Below are positions 43,408 to 52,877 of a stretch of 64,000 nt of DNA, piece after piece. The notes under the pieces are model-generated. The model saw only the letters and a program-made list of their open reading frames with translations, was not told the origin of the DNA and did no database searches. How positions within the stretch are numbered: the first letter of the stretch is position 1; each line of letters starts with the position of its first letter. Both the position numbers and the translations under genes were made by a program. Source of the stretch: an uncultured Phycisphaerales bacterium (GTDB lineage: Bacteria > Planctomycetota > Phycisphaerae > Sedimentisphaerales > Anaerobacaceae); NCBI GenBank assembly GCA_903857265.1, contig CAIODZ010000022.1, positions 140,337 to 204,336 on the forward strand. The letters run 5' to 3'.

Positions 43408-45132
43408 TTATAACAGCAATCTTCGGTCTGTGCTTCTGGTTTCGCCTTCAGCGGTAATTCTTATCGCCCTTTTGCCGCTGACGGGGCACTCGTGCTCGCA
43501 TACGCCGCAGCCGATACACTTTTCGATATCCACACAGGGCTTCTGCAATCGCACCTGTATTTCGATTTTACCCGCCGCAGCAGCGGGCAATTTGCCTTCG
43601 GAAATTCCTACTGAAGTAGCGGTATTTGAGGAGATTTTGCGCCGGCTGCCGTCCTCAAAAAGAACATAATAATCGCCCGTGGCGAATTTATCCGCGGGGA
43701 TATCTCTGTCAATCTCGATTGTATTTTCCGTTACCTGCTTAATCGAAACTACGCTGTCTCTGACCGTCGTAAAAACATCCTTCGTGAAAATCGCCTTTGG
43801 GCTGACGGGGCAATTTTCCTGGCAGACAATACAGGGCTTATCCATTGACCACGGCAAACACCTGCCCTGGTCAACGAATGCTGTTCCGAGTTTGATTGGG
43901 CCGGCGGAGGCAAAGTCGCCGAGGCCTCTTTTTTCATCGAGAGTAATCGGCCTGATTGCCGAAGTCGGGCAGACCTGTCCGCAGGCGACGCAATTCAACT
44001 GACAGCCGCTTGAGCCGATGCGGTTATTAAGTATCGGCGACCATAATCCTTCGAGACCGCCTTCCAGACCGGCCGGCTGAATAACGTTCGTCGGGCAAAC
44101 CCGCATACACTGTCCACACTTGAGGCATCGTTTCAGAAATTCCGGCTCAGCCAAAGCGCCGGGCGGGCGAACCACACCGGTGTACCAGTTCGAGGCGACC
44201 TTGCCGCTTAGCCGAGTCGCGGGAGCAGCTATTATCCCGCTAACAAACGATAACACGACCCCCCTTCTGGAAACATCGACCTGCGTTTCACCTGCAAGTG
44301 AGGGCAAGGTCTGATAAGCGATGAGGTCGTGTTTGCAATCATCCCGGCAGTTGAAGCAAAGCACACATTCTGCAATTTTGATATTGCCGCTCGGCTCGCA
44401 GCCGCCCTCGCAGGCCTTTTCGCACATCTTGCAGTTGATACATTCGCTTTTGGTCTTGCCGATGCGCCAAATCGAGAACCTGCTTATGATTCCCAAAAAC
44501 GCGCCAGTAGGACAAATAAACCGGCAGTAAAATCTCGGTATAAAAAGATTCAGCAGTACCGCTGTTGCAAATACGGTGAATATCAGCCAGCCAAACTCGT
44601 AATAACGCGCGTTGACCGAAGTTAGGTACGTGCCCCTGTCAAAAATGGGAAGTAACATAAGCTGAAACGAACGGGTTACCAGCGGGATGGGGTCGAGCAA
44701 TCCTGTTTGAAGAGTGCCTGCCAGCGAGGGAAACACCGCCATCCCAAGGAAGAAAATCAAAATCAGGTATTTTATACACTGTGCCTTGCGGTATATGTTT
44801 AGCCGGATTTTCACAGCGACTTTTTTGCCCCGGTTGCCCAGATAGCCGACAAACTGATGTATCGCACCAAAAGGGCAAATCCAGCCGCAGAAAAACCGCC
44901 CGAAGATTATCGTCAGAATGACAACTCCAATCGCGCAGTGCAAAGGCCCGTAAAATTTGCGGGTTGATACTATCGTGCCGAGCGCAACAAGAGGGTCGAT
45001 CTGTAAAATCCAGTTAATGGGCCAGTTCCGGATTTGCCAGAACTTTTCCCCGACCGTGGTAACGATGCAAAACCACACAAACAGGGCAAAAAAGAACAAC
45101 TGGTTTATTCTTCGAACCGTCGTGATTTTCAT
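43408..45132 (-). CDS. NapH-NapG-like fused membrane polyferredoxin
   Basis: The 574-residue protein has an N-terminal NapH-like part with about five membrane helices and the cysteine motifs CGWICPFGAIHQF, CRFICPTGAFLGI and CINCKMCEKACEGGCEP. In the middle, SRRGVVLSFVSGIIAAPA looks like a Tat-type signal or membrane anchor. The C-terminal NapG-like part has CLKCGQCMRVCP, CVACGQVCP, CIVCQENCP and CIGCGVCEHECP. It resembles quinol-to-periplasm electron-transfer subunits. It is the last gene of an operon with a DUF6599 protein and a Tat-exported DUF362 protein. A specific oxidoreductase partner is not present. Confidence 0.88.
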   Translation of the reverse strand: MKITTVRRINQLFFFALFVWFCIVTTVGEKFWQIRNWPINWILQIDPLVALGTIVSTRKFYGPLHCAIGVVILTIIFGRFFCGWICPFGAIHQFVGYLGNRGKKVAVKIRLNIYRKAQCIKYLILIFFLGMAVFPSLAGTLQTGLLDPIPLVTRSFQLMLLPIFDRGTYLTSVNARYYEFGWLIFTVFATAVLLNLFIPRFYCRFICPTGAFLGIISRFSIWRIGKTKSECINCKMCEKACEGGCEPSGNIKIAECVLCFNCRDDCKHDLIAYQTLPSLAGETQVDVSRRGVVLSFVSGIIAAPATRLSGKVASNWYTGVVRPPGALAEPEFLKRCLKCGQCMRVCPTNVIQPAGLEGGLEGLWSPILNNRIGSSGCQLNCVACGQVCPTSAIRPITLDEKRGLGDFASAGPIKLGTAFVDQGRCLPWSMDKPCIVCQENCPVSPKAIFTKDVFTTVRDSVVSIKQVTENTIEIDRDIPADKFATGDYYVLFEDGSRRKISSNTATSVGISEGKLPAAAAGKIEIQVRLQKPCVDIEKCIGCGVCEHECPVSGKRAIRITAEGETRSTDRRLLL

Positions 45133-45139
45133 ATTATTT

Positions 45140-46150
45140 TCAGGTTACTTCGGCCCTCAATGGTTTGAGTGATTCGTAATCGACTGTCCCGACGCCTGCC
45201 TTTTCGGCGATTGCCAGATAAGGCAAATCCGCGGGTTTTAGATTCAGCAGTGAACATCCGAAGGCGTCCGCCGCGACCATATCGCAGCTAACAATCATCG
45301 TATTTGTTTTCTTCAGGTCCGACACCGAACCGCCCGTAGGTCCGTTGGTCATCATCGTAACCGTGCCGTCGAGTATGACCAGCGTCGGCTTTACGAGCAT
45401 GGCAAGCTCGGCGATTATATTGTTGATATCCTGATGGAACACATTTCGCCTGCCGCCGAGAAGACCATACCAGTTTTTCATAGTCATCGACGCCACGCTT
45501 CTGTGATGGTTTTTCAGGGGAGCTATGCCGATGAGCTTGTTGGCTTTGGCAAACGGGGCACAGTATATGGGCCAATCCTTAATCAACGAGCCGCCCTCGA
45601 GCGTAAGCGGACTGAAATACGAATCCCTTGGCATAACTACCTGTGCGCCCGCTGCCGATGCAGCTTTACTGATACCGCTTATCGTAAAACAGCTCGCCGG
45701 GTCATTTATTGAATTGTCGGTTACTATGACCTTGCTCGCCTTTTTCTCGTAGCATAATTTCACGACAGCGGCAATAACATCCGGATGCGTAGTAGCACCA
45801 AGAAGAGGCGGTGTCGCGAAGCCGACGTTTGGTTTTATTACGACAACGTCGCCCGGCTTTATAAACCTCTCGATACCGCCGAGAAGCTCAATCGCTTTGT
45901 TTACAGTTTTTGCCCTGTCCTGGCCTTTGACGATGCTTATCACCTGCCCGTCTTTACGCGGCACCGAAAAATCAGACAGTCCCTTCACGGAAGTCCCCAA
46001 AAAGCCGACTTCCTCGTTTTTCGCTCCCGGTCCTTTAGGGTCATAAAGCCAGCGTGCGACGCCAACAGCAGCGGCAATCGAAGCCGCCGCTTTCGCCCCG
46101 CGGATAAGCAGTTGCCTGCGAGCGGAATTTATCTGGTTTGGTTCAGTCAT
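45140..46150 (-). CDS. Tat-exported DUF362 protein
   Basis: The 336-residue protein has a probable twin-arginine signal (ARRQLLIRGAKAAASIAAAV), then DUF362 landmarks VVIKPNVGFATPPLLGATTHP, VTDNSINDPASCF, IAPLKNHHRSVASMTMKNWYG and ILDGTVTMMTNGPTGG. Unlike the cytoplasmic copy at 24222, it should act in the periplasm. It overlaps the DUF6599 gene by 8 nt and precedes the polyferredoxin by 7 nt. A periplasmic redox maturation role is inferred from this context. Confidence 0.85.
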   Translation of the reverse strand: MTEPNQINSARRQLLIRGAKAAASIAAAVGVARWLYDPKGPGAKNEEVGFLGTSVKGLSDFSVPRKDGQVISIVKGQDRAKTVNKAIELLGGIERFIKPGDVVVIKPNVGFATPPLLGATTHPDVIAAVVKLCYEKKASKVIVTDNSINDPASCFTISGISKAASAAGAQVVMPRDSYFSPLTLEGGSLIKDWPIYCAPFAKANKLIGIAPLKNHHRSVASMTMKNWYGLLGGRRNVFHQDINNIIAELAMLVKPTLVILDGTVTMMTNGPTGGSVSDLKKTNTMIVSCDMVAADAFGCSLLNLKPADLPYLAIAEKAGVGTVDYESLKPLRAEVT

Positions 46151-47135
46151 TGATTTCCTTCAACCGGCCGATTAGAATTTCCGCTGCCTTTTCCGCCGCC
46201 TGTTTGTCATTCGCCTCGTGAACACCACCGACAAATACGCCCGTCGAAAAGACCATCTCAAAGCTCCCGTAAAAATCCGCGACCGATGCGCCGGCGGATT
46301 TAAGGACTTCGCCGTCAACCGTAACCGCCTTGCCGCCATTGGTTATGAGAAAATCATAATAATTCTTCGCGATTGCTTTCGCCTCATCGGCGTTTTTGCG
46401 TTTGCTGAAAAATATCGAAACCGCTTTATCACCAATCTTATACGTCGCGGAGTAAGCATCGGTCAGGCCATCGAAGCCGAAGGCGTTATCAATTTGTAAT
46501 TTCCAGCTTCCGGCCACCGTGCCTTGGGGCGGGAAATACCCCAATTCGACTATCTTGTCGTTGTCGGTTGGCTTAAATTTGGCGGACAGGTCTTTAGCGA
46601 TACCTTCCATCCCGTCAACAAGCTCATTCGATTCGGCTGAGCCAATCATTTCGATATAATTTCTGCCAAGCGATATGCAAATCTCATTGCCCGCCACATA
46701 CCCAAACGCCGACACACCCAAGTCGTTCAGGTCAGTCGCATCCGCCCTTTTCTGCCTGCTATAAACCGAAAAGGCGTTCTTCGCATTGTTCATATCGTAA
46801 ACATAAAGCTCAAATCCAAGTTCGGAATTACTTTTGGCGGCAAACCGCTGTGCGGTCAGCTTGACAAAGCCGGCTTCCTGATACATAGGGGCCTTGCCGT
46901 CGATTTTCTCGTAAAGATTATCGTTGTTATATGTCTCGGCTTTGCCGACAGGCAGGAAATCACCACCGCTCTCCTGCCCAGACCCCGACGCGATGCCGAA
47001 CCGAGCCATATTATAATTCTGCGAAACAATATAGATGCCGGCCGCTGTGGCAACCATAACAAGCAAAATCAGCATGCCAACGACGGACTCAAGCGTTCTC
47101 GCACGACCGGAAAATAGCTGCATAAATTTCCGCAT
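46143..47135 (-). CDS. DUF6599-like membrane-anchored protein
   Basis: The 330-residue protein has one N-terminal membrane segment (about residues 15-37) and a periplasmic domain with FLPVGKAETYNNDNLYEKID, FVKLTAQRFAAKSNSELGFEL and YDMNNAKNAFSVYSRQKRAD, typical of a family I know as DUF6599. Its function is unknown. It is the first gene of the DUF362-polyferredoxin operon, suggesting it binds or assists the redox proteins outside the membrane. Confidence 0.75.
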   Translation of the reverse strand: MRKFMQLFSGRARTLESVVGMLILLVMVATAAGIYIVSQNYNMARFGIASGSGQESGGDFLPVGKAETYNNDNLYEKIDGKAPMYQEAGFVKLTAQRFAAKSNSELGFELYVYDMNNAKNAFSVYSRQKRADATDLNDLGVSAFGYVAGNEICISLGRNYIEMIGSAESNELVDGMEGIAKDLSAKFKPTDNDKIVELGYFPPQGTVAGSWKLQIDNAFGFDGLTDAYSATYKIGDKAVSIFFSKRKNADEAKAIAKNYYDFLITNGGKAVTVDGEVLKSAGASVADFYGSFEMVFSTGVFVGGVHEANDKQAAEKAAEILIGRLKEIND

Positions 47136-47232
47136 CCCGCTTTTATCGGGATTGCCCCTAAAAACAGGCAGTTATTATACCCCCTGCCTCTACATTTGTC
47201 AAACTGAAGAAAGGAACGGGCGTTTCGCGGGT

Positions 47233-48534
47233 TTACTCGTGGCGAAGGGATTCAATTGGGTCCATATTAGCGGCACGATAGGCGGGATACATGCCGAAGG
47301 CGATTCCAACAATACCAGATATGCCGAATGAAAGCAGCAGAGATATCCAGGTGATTACAGTCGGCATATTTCCGAATCGAGTTACAAAAAAAGGTATGAT
47401 ACAACCAAGGAAAATGCCAAGTATGCCGCCTGCAAACGTAAGAAAAAGAGTTTCGGAAAGGAACTGAAAGATAATATCTTTTCTTTTCGCGCCGAGAGCC
47501 CTGCGGATACCTATTTCACGGGTTCGTTCGCTGACTGTAGCAAGCATAATATTCATAATGCCGATACCGCCAACTAATAGAGAAATAGCTGCTATTGAAC
47601 CAAGAACGACACTGAAGATGCGTTTGGTGCGTTCGGATTCGCGCAGAAGCTCAAGCGGCACAACTATCTGATAATCGTTTTTCTTGTGAAACTGGCCCAG
47701 GAGATTGATAAGGATATCACGTGACGATTGGACTTTGCCTATATCGCTGACTTTTATGATGACTTCCTGCAATTGCACTTTTTCTATTTTGCGTGAACCG
47801 CTGCTAAACTGCAATGACGTCTCGCCGAAACGCTCTTTAACTGCCGACAATGGAATATATATGTTTCCGGCATTTGCTCCACCCTGACCGTTTGTCGAGG
47901 GGGCCTTTTCCTCAGGAACACTTGCTGTCGAAGCGCTCCCTTGTGCGGTGACAATACCGACAATCCTGTAATAATCTTTTCCTATTTTAACGTCCTGGCC
48001 CATCGGGTCGTCAAATATGAACAATTCTTTGACAGCCGCTTCGTCGATGACGCAAATATCCTGCTTGTAATCCAAATCAAAAGACGTGAGGAACCGCCCT
48101 CTAAGCAAACGTACAGGCGAGGTTTCGAGATGCCACGGGACAGTTCCGATTATCTCGATTGGTATCTTGCGATTACGATACCAGGCCTGTTGAGAAAGAC
48201 GGCGAACCGGCACTATGACCTGAACATCCGGTATGCTGTTGTGAAAACGCTCGGCATCAGCGTACGTCAGGCCGTATTCGCGAAGCATCTGCTGCTGGCC
48301 CGTGGCTTTCTGATCTTCGGGCGGCTGAGCAGTTTTTATGATTATGTTAAGCGAGCCGAGGCGGGCGATTTGCTCCTGAGCAGCCCTGCTGGCGCCTTCG
48401 CCGATGGCCAGCATTGCGATAACGGATGCAACACCAAAGATTATGCCCAGGACAGTGAGTATGGCGCGAAGACGATGGAGCCATAAGCTCTTGATGCCCA
48501 GTTTAAGAACGCGCCTGATGCGATACAAAATCAT
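47233..48534 (-). CDS. MacB-like ABC transporter permease
   Basis: The 433-residue protein has a first membrane helix (LRAILTVLGIIFGVASVIAML), a large periplasmic domain (MacB_PCD type) and three C-terminal helices with the FtsX motif SERTREIGIRRALGAKRKDI. The ATG at 48534 is chosen because it lies 13 nt after the adaptor gene stop; the longer frame overlaps that gene. The MacB ATP-binding domain is absent and no separate ATPase gene is next to it. It should work with an ABC ATPase encoded elsewhere. Confidence 0.88.
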   Translation of the reverse strand: MILYRIRRVLKLGIKSLWLHRLRAILTVLGIIFGVASVIAMLAIGEGASRAAQEQIARLGSLNIIIKTAQPPEDQKATGQQQMLREYGLTYADAERFHNSIPDVQVIVPVRRLSQQAWYRNRKIPIEIIGTVPWHLETSPVRLLRGRFLTSFDLDYKQDICVIDEAAVKELFIFDDPMGQDVKIGKDYYRIVGIVTAQGSASTASVPEEKAPSTNGQGGANAGNIYIPLSAVKERFGETSLQFSSGSRKIEKVQLQEVIIKVSDIGKVQSSRDILINLLGQFHKKNDYQIVVPLELLRESERTKRIFSVVLGSIAAISLLVGGIGIMNIMLATVSERTREIGIRRALGAKRKDIIFQFLSETLFLTFAGGILGIFLGCIIPFFVTRFGNMPTVITWISLLLSFGISGIVGIAFGMYPAYRAANMDPIESLRHE

Positions 48535-48547
48535 AACGTTAATGGAT

Positions 48548-50383
48548 TCAGGAATTTCTTGCAGACCCGTCATTGTGGTCTGCACTCTGTAAATCGCCCT
48601 TGTTTTTACTGGTCTTTTCCTCTGGAAGTTTATGCTGCTGCCCGTTGGGGTCGTTTGTGTCGCTTGCGGATAAAGGCGGGGCCTGCAGCGTTGCGGCTTT
48701 TTTCTGACTTGTTTCATTCGCAATCGGTTTTTTTTGTTGTTTCGACACGTCTGCTTTTGTAATGGCCGGCTCAGCAATCAGCGGAGGATTCATCAGAACA
48801 TCTTCTCCAACCTGCAATCCATCCGTAATCTGGACGAATTTTTCGTTAAAGGAACCGGTCTGAACCTCTCGCGGCTGGGGGCCTTTTGCGCTTACATAAT
48901 AGCACACTTTCTTGCCGCCCCTGTTTGCCACCGCCTGAATCGGAACTATTGTCACGTCATTCAGCTCTTCAACGGTGGTTTCAACCTTGGCTGACATTCC
49001 GGGCTTAAGAAAATTATACGAACCGTCAATTGTGACCTGGGTCGCATAAACCTTAAGGTCAGGATTTAACCAGCTTCTTTGCTGGTCCGGCAAAGGGGCA
49101 ATTTTCAGAACTTTGCCCGTGAAGGCCCTGTCGGGAAAGGCGTCTATAGTTATCTTTGCGATTTGGCCCGGCTTAATCTTGGTTATGGAGGACTCATGAA
49201 CGGTAATCTCGACTACCATTTCAGACGTATCGGGCAGAGACATAATTTCTTCGTTCTGTTGAATAGTGTACCCAACCTCTATGGGTCTTTCGTGATACCA
49301 GTAACCGGCGGCTGACGACGCGTAAACCACAAGGCCCGGCCCTGGCGCTTTGACTACACATGCGGCAATCTGCTTTTTGAGCTTTTCAAGACGTTCTTTT
49401 CCCAGCTCGAATTGGGCCTCGGCGCTTTTCAACTGAGCGATTGTCTGTGCCAGTTTTGAGCGGCAGCGAGCGTGAGTCCTGTCCAGCTCACGTCTGGCTT
49501 CATAATAGTCGCTCAGAAACTTCTCCAAATCTTTAGGAAAATCATAAAGTTTGAACAGGTCCAGGTTAATACTCGCCTGCTTATTTTTTATTTCGCAGCT
49601 TCTCTTGTCCAGCTCGTCGCTCTGTAGCTCAATTTCCGCAACGTAATTCGCATCGTAAAGCTGCTTTGTACCCTCAAGTTTATACTGTGCTCTTGCGAGC
49701 GTTGAGCCGGCCATCTCTATCTGGTCCTGTAGGTCCGTAAGTTTCTGCGAGGCCTGAGACTTGCCAAGCTTGTTCGGGTCATCGAGAAACGATTCCAGGT
49801 TACGCTTTGCGTTAGGGTCGTTCTCCACGGCAAGGATTAGTTTTTCGGCAACGGCATCCCCAAGGTATTTTTTGAAATCCATCAGGGCAAATTTGACCTT
49901 TAGCTCCGCAGCCGTGATATCGCTTTCATTTTGCTTGAGCTGGATAAAATAGGCCTCATTTGCCTCTGCGAAACCCGACTCTACGCCGGCAAATTCAATT
50001 TGTCTTTGCGAAAGATTATCCGTCAGATTTGAGGAGTCGAGTTCCACCAGCACTTTATTGTTGACGTCCTCCGGGGTGATGTAATTACCTTCAGGGACGA
50101 TGCTGGTTATTCTTACCTGGCCTTCGACGTCGGACTTGATATGAATTGCGTTGCGGGCCTTGATACTGCCGTTCTCCGTGACGGTGATGATGAGGTTATC
50201 TTTGCACACCTTGAACGTGTTTGCCGCTTTTTCAGGAGCCGGCGCGGTGTTTTTATTTGCCATAAGCATCATTGCCAGCAAAACCAGCGCAATAGCCAAC
50301 CCGCCGGTGATAAGCCACTTTCGCCGTCCGGCAGTCAGATAATATATTTTCGTCTGAAGAATGTTTGGCCCGCTCCCGCTCAT
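48548..50383 (-). CDS. HlyD/MacA-like efflux adaptor
   Basis: The 611-residue protein has one N-terminal membrane helix (about residues 22-42) and a lipoyl/barrel-sandwich domain (NGSIKARNAIHIKSDVEGQV). A long alpha-helical hairpin follows (about 120-345), then a beta-barrel domain (VKAPGPGLVVYASSAAGYW, IVPIQAVANRGGKKVCYYV). The C-terminus is low-complexity with Lys/Gln/Pro. It is longer than MacA (about 370 residues). It precedes a MacB-like permease by 13 nt; the pair resembles a tripartite efflux or lipoprotein-transport system. Confidence 0.85.
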   Translation of the reverse strand: MSGSGPNILQTKIYYLTAGRRKWLITGGLAIALVLLAMMLMANKNTAPAPEKAANTFKVCKDNLIITVTENGSIKARNAIHIKSDVEGQVRITSIVPEGNYITPEDVNNKVLVELDSSNLTDNLSQRQIEFAGVESGFAEANEAYFIQLKQNESDITAAELKVKFALMDFKKYLGDAVAEKLILAVENDPNAKRNLESFLDDPNKLGKSQASQKLTDLQDQIEMAGSTLARAQYKLEGTKQLYDANYVAEIELQSDELDKRSCEIKNKQASINLDLFKLYDFPKDLEKFLSDYYEARRELDRTHARCRSKLAQTIAQLKSAEAQFELGKERLEKLKKQIAACVVKAPGPGLVVYASSAAGYWYHERPIEVGYTIQQNEEIMSLPDTSEMVVEITVHESSITKIKPGQIAKITIDAFPDRAFTGKVLKIAPLPDQQRSWLNPDLKVYATQVTIDGSYNFLKPGMSAKVETTVEELNDVTIVPIQAVANRGGKKVCYYVSAKGPQPREVQTGSFNEKFVQITDGLQVGEDVLMNPPLIAEPAITKADVSKQQKKPIANETSQKKAATLQAPPLSASDTNDPNGQQHKLPEEKTSKNKGDLQSADHNDGSARNS

Positions 50384-50499
50384 TTGTAGAGCTTCCTGAT
50401 ATCACACCTGATTATGCCCATATCCCATAGGGCTTTGGCCTGCAATAGATAATTATTATACCCTTTATACCGGTGACGGTCAAGGAAAAAGGGGGCGTT

Positions 50500-50580
50500 T
50501 TACCACCTTCTGGCGGTAATTACCGCATCAAGGCCTAAAAGTAACAGAGCAGCAGGTTCCGGAATCAATCTTTCAGCACT
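50500..50580 (-). pseudogene. Orphan PEP-CTERM sorting tail (gene remnant)
   Basis: The minus strand reads AERLIPEPAALLLLGLDAV then ITARRW and a stop. This is the PEP-CTERM layout: Pro-Glu-Pro, a hydrophobic segment, then an Arg cluster. The frame is closed by TGA immediately upstream, so the protein body is missing. A G-to-D change in the membrane segment suggests decay. It implies that the genome carried exosortase-type sorting. Confidence 0.75.
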
Positions 50581-50588
50581 TCAGATGG

Positions 50589-50616
50589 TTGCGATTTGGA
50601 GAGGCCGTGGTATCAT
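50589..50616 (+). promoter_or_regulatory. Promoter of the Gfo/Idh/MocA gene
   Basis: TTGCGA (50589-50594), 16 bp, TATCAT (50611-50616) with the ATG at 50693. The match is partial. The rest of this 309-nt gap holds the PEP-CTERM remnant and nothing else I can support. Confidence 0.5.
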
Positions 50617-50692
50617 GTCTTGTTTGAAAGGCCCAAAAGTGTTAAATGGAAAACGTCGGATTAGAAATCTTCAAAATTTGGGAGTCGAAATT

Positions 50693-51838
50693 ATGTCCGC
50701 AAGAACCTTTATGTTTCTGCTCGCTGTTGTCACAATCACAACAACTGGTTTTGTTACCACAGACGTGATTGCTGCCTCATCATCCGACTCAAACCAGCAG
50801 GCAGACGCTAACGCCAAACCGCCCTTTCGACTCGCGATTGCCGGCCTCACCCACGACCACGTTACCGGCCTGCTTAGAGACCTTCCCCGCCGCAAGGATA
50901 TTACCCTCGTCGGCATCGCTGAACCAAACGCCAAACTTGCCGCCAGTTACGCCGCGAGATACCATCTTGCGCAATCCATAATTTACACAGACCTCGATAA
51001 GATGCTCGACGAAACCAAACCGCAGGCCGTAGTCATCTATACCTCCACCTTCGACCATTTACAAGTTGTCCAGGCCTGCGCCGCGCATCATATAGACGCG
51101 ATGATGGAAAAACCGCTGGCTGTCAGTATCGAACACGCAGCCGCTATGGCCGAAGCCGCGAAAAAAGGCAATATACACGTCCTCGTCAACTACCAGTCAA
51201 CATGGGAACCTGTGAATACATTGCTCCGAGATACAGTAATCGAGCAGAAGGTAATCGGCGAGATTCGCAAAATTATCTTCTATAAAGGCCATTCAGGCCC
51301 GAAGGAAATCTGTTCGCCTGAATTCCTCAATTGGCTGACCGACCCGAACTTAAACGGCGGCGGCGCTCTTTTTGATTTCGGCTGCTATGGCGCTAACATA
51401 GCAACATGGTTTTTGAATAACCAAAAGCCGCTCTCCATAACCGCTGTCACCCGGCAGACAAAACCGGACATCTACCCGAAAGTAGATGACGACGCGACCG
51501 TCATAATAACCTACCCCAAAGCGCAGGTCATCATAATGGCCTCCTGGAGCTGGCCCTATGGCAGAGATGACATTGAAATCTACGGCACAACCGGCTCAAT
51601 TAAAACACTTGACGGCAAAAACGTAATTTTGCGCATCGATGGAAAACCAGAGCAGAAAATCACCGCCAACGCAATCGAATCTCCTTACGGTGATTCTTTG
51701 ACTTATCTCGCGGCGATAGTTAATGGCGGGATAAAACCGCAGGAGCTGGCGTCTCTCGAAAATAATATGATAGTCACTGAAATTCTTTGCGCCGCCCGCC
51801 GCTCCGCGCAATCACAATCAACAATTCAACTGCGATGA
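50693..51838 (+). CDS. Secreted Gfo/Idh/MocA-family oxidoreductase
   Basis: The 381-residue protein has a signal peptide (FMFLLAVVTITTTGFVTTDV) and a Rossmann NAD-binding domain (PFRLAIAGLTHDHVTGLLRD) that is missing the usual GxGxxG third Gly. It continues with the Gfo/Idh/MocA motif MMEKPLAVSIEHAAAMAEAA and HVLVNYQSTWEP, and has a C-terminal substrate domain. ATG 50693 has GGAG about 9 nt upstream; the longer frame is rejected. An exported, NAD-dependent sugar dehydrogenase is likely; many Planctomycetota encode many such paralogues. Confidence 0.85.
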   Translation: MSARTFMFLLAVVTITTTGFVTTDVIAASSSDSNQQADANAKPPFRLAIAGLTHDHVTGLLRDLPRRKDITLVGIAEPNAKLAASYAARYHLAQSIIYTDLDKMLDETKPQAVVIYTSTFDHLQVVQACAAHHIDAMMEKPLAVSIEHAAAMAEAAKKGNIHVLVNYQSTWEPVNTLLRDTVIEQKVIGEIRKIIFYKGHSGPKEICSPEFLNWLTDPNLNGGGALFDFGCYGANIATWFLNNQKPLSITAVTRQTKPDIYPKVDDDATVIITYPKAQVIIMASWSWPYGRDDIEIYGTTGSIKTLDGKNVILRIDGKPEQKITANAIESPYGDSLTYLAAIVNGGIKPQELASLENNMIVTEILCAARRSAQSQSTIQLR

Positions 51839-51968
51839 TGAAAAACCTTGCATTTAGTCGGTGACAACCAAGGGAAAACCAAAGGGGAAAAATGGTGATT
51901 GATTATTTGCCGGCAGAGGGCATAATACAGTAATCATTTATCAATCTGGTTTGGGGAAACAAGGCGAA

Positions 51969-52832
51969 ATGTTCAGCATATTATGCACGGGCGACGGGGC
52001 ATCGGTTTGGGGCGGGCTGTTCGTGGCGATTGTCGTCATAGGCACAATCATCCGCATTATATCCAGACGCAAAGGCCCCGGCATCGCTATGTGCCAGACA
52101 TTCATCCTCGACGGCGACAGGAGCGGCAATTTCGTCCGGATTGAAAACGCCATAGCCGAGGCCAAATCAAAAGGCGCCGAGTTAATCTGCTTTCCCGAAG
52201 CAACAATGCTTGGCTGGCTCAATTCCGATGCGCATACCAGGGCCTGCACAATTCCCGGGCCGGATTCGGAACAGCTTTGCGAGCTGGCGAAAAAATACGA
52301 GGTATATCTTTGTATCGGCCTTGAGGAATTTGAACTGGGGAGATTGTTCAACAGCGCCATTCTCATCGACGACCGCGGACAGATTCTGCTCAAACATCGC
52401 CAGGTAAATATCCCGCAAAAACTTATGTCCCCCCCTTATTCGGCGGGAAGCGAATCCGATATCGCCGCGGTAAACACCAAATTCGGCAAGATTGGTCTGC
52501 TTATATGCGCCGACACGCATCGTGAAGACCTTCTCGACCGGGTGGCGGCGTTGAAGCCGAATCTGCTTTTAGTGCCTTATGGCTACGCAGAAGAGGAGTT
52601 AAAATGGCCCGCGCACGGCGATCAGTTTCATAATGTCGTTATAAACGCCGCGAAACGAACAGGTGCGGCGGTTTTGGGAACAAATCCTGTGGGCAGGATA
52701 AGCAGAGGCCCCTGGGGGGGCAGGGTTTATGGCGGCAACAGTATCGCGGTTGACAAAATAGGCAATATAATAGATACGGCCAAAGACCGCGACAGAGACG
52801 TGAAAATCGTGCCTGTAAGTGCAATAAAATAA
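51969..52832 (+). CDS. Membrane-anchored nitrilase-fold amidohydrolase
   Basis: The 287-residue protein has an N-terminal membrane segment (about residues 14-33) followed by a carbon-nitrogen hydrolase domain. It carries ELICFPEATMLGW (catalytic Glu), KHRQVNIPQKL (Lys), and GLLICADTHRED (nucleophile Cys). The usual nitrilase has no membrane helix at this point. The ATG at 51969 is preferred to TTG 51951 because AAGG lies just upstream. It lies between an exported oxidoreductase and tatA. The active site is predicted on the cytoplasmic or periplasmic side depending on topology, which I cannot settle. Confidence 0.8.
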   Translation: MFSILCTGDGASVWGGLFVAIVVIGTIIRIISRRKGPGIAMCQTFILDGDRSGNFVRIENAIAEAKSKGAELICFPEATMLGWLNSDAHTRACTIPGPDSEQLCELAKKYEVYLCIGLEEFELGRLFNSAILIDDRGQILLKHRQVNIPQKLMSPPYSAGSESDIAAVNTKFGKIGLLICADTHREDLLDRVAALKPNLLLVPYGYAEEELKWPAHGDQFHNVVINAAKRTGAAVLGTNPVGRISRGPWGGRVYGGNSIAVDKIGNIIDTAKDRDRDVKIVPVSAIK

Positions 52833-52877
52833 GCACATCCGCCGGTTTGCCTGCGTATTATTAAGCAAACTTAGTGG

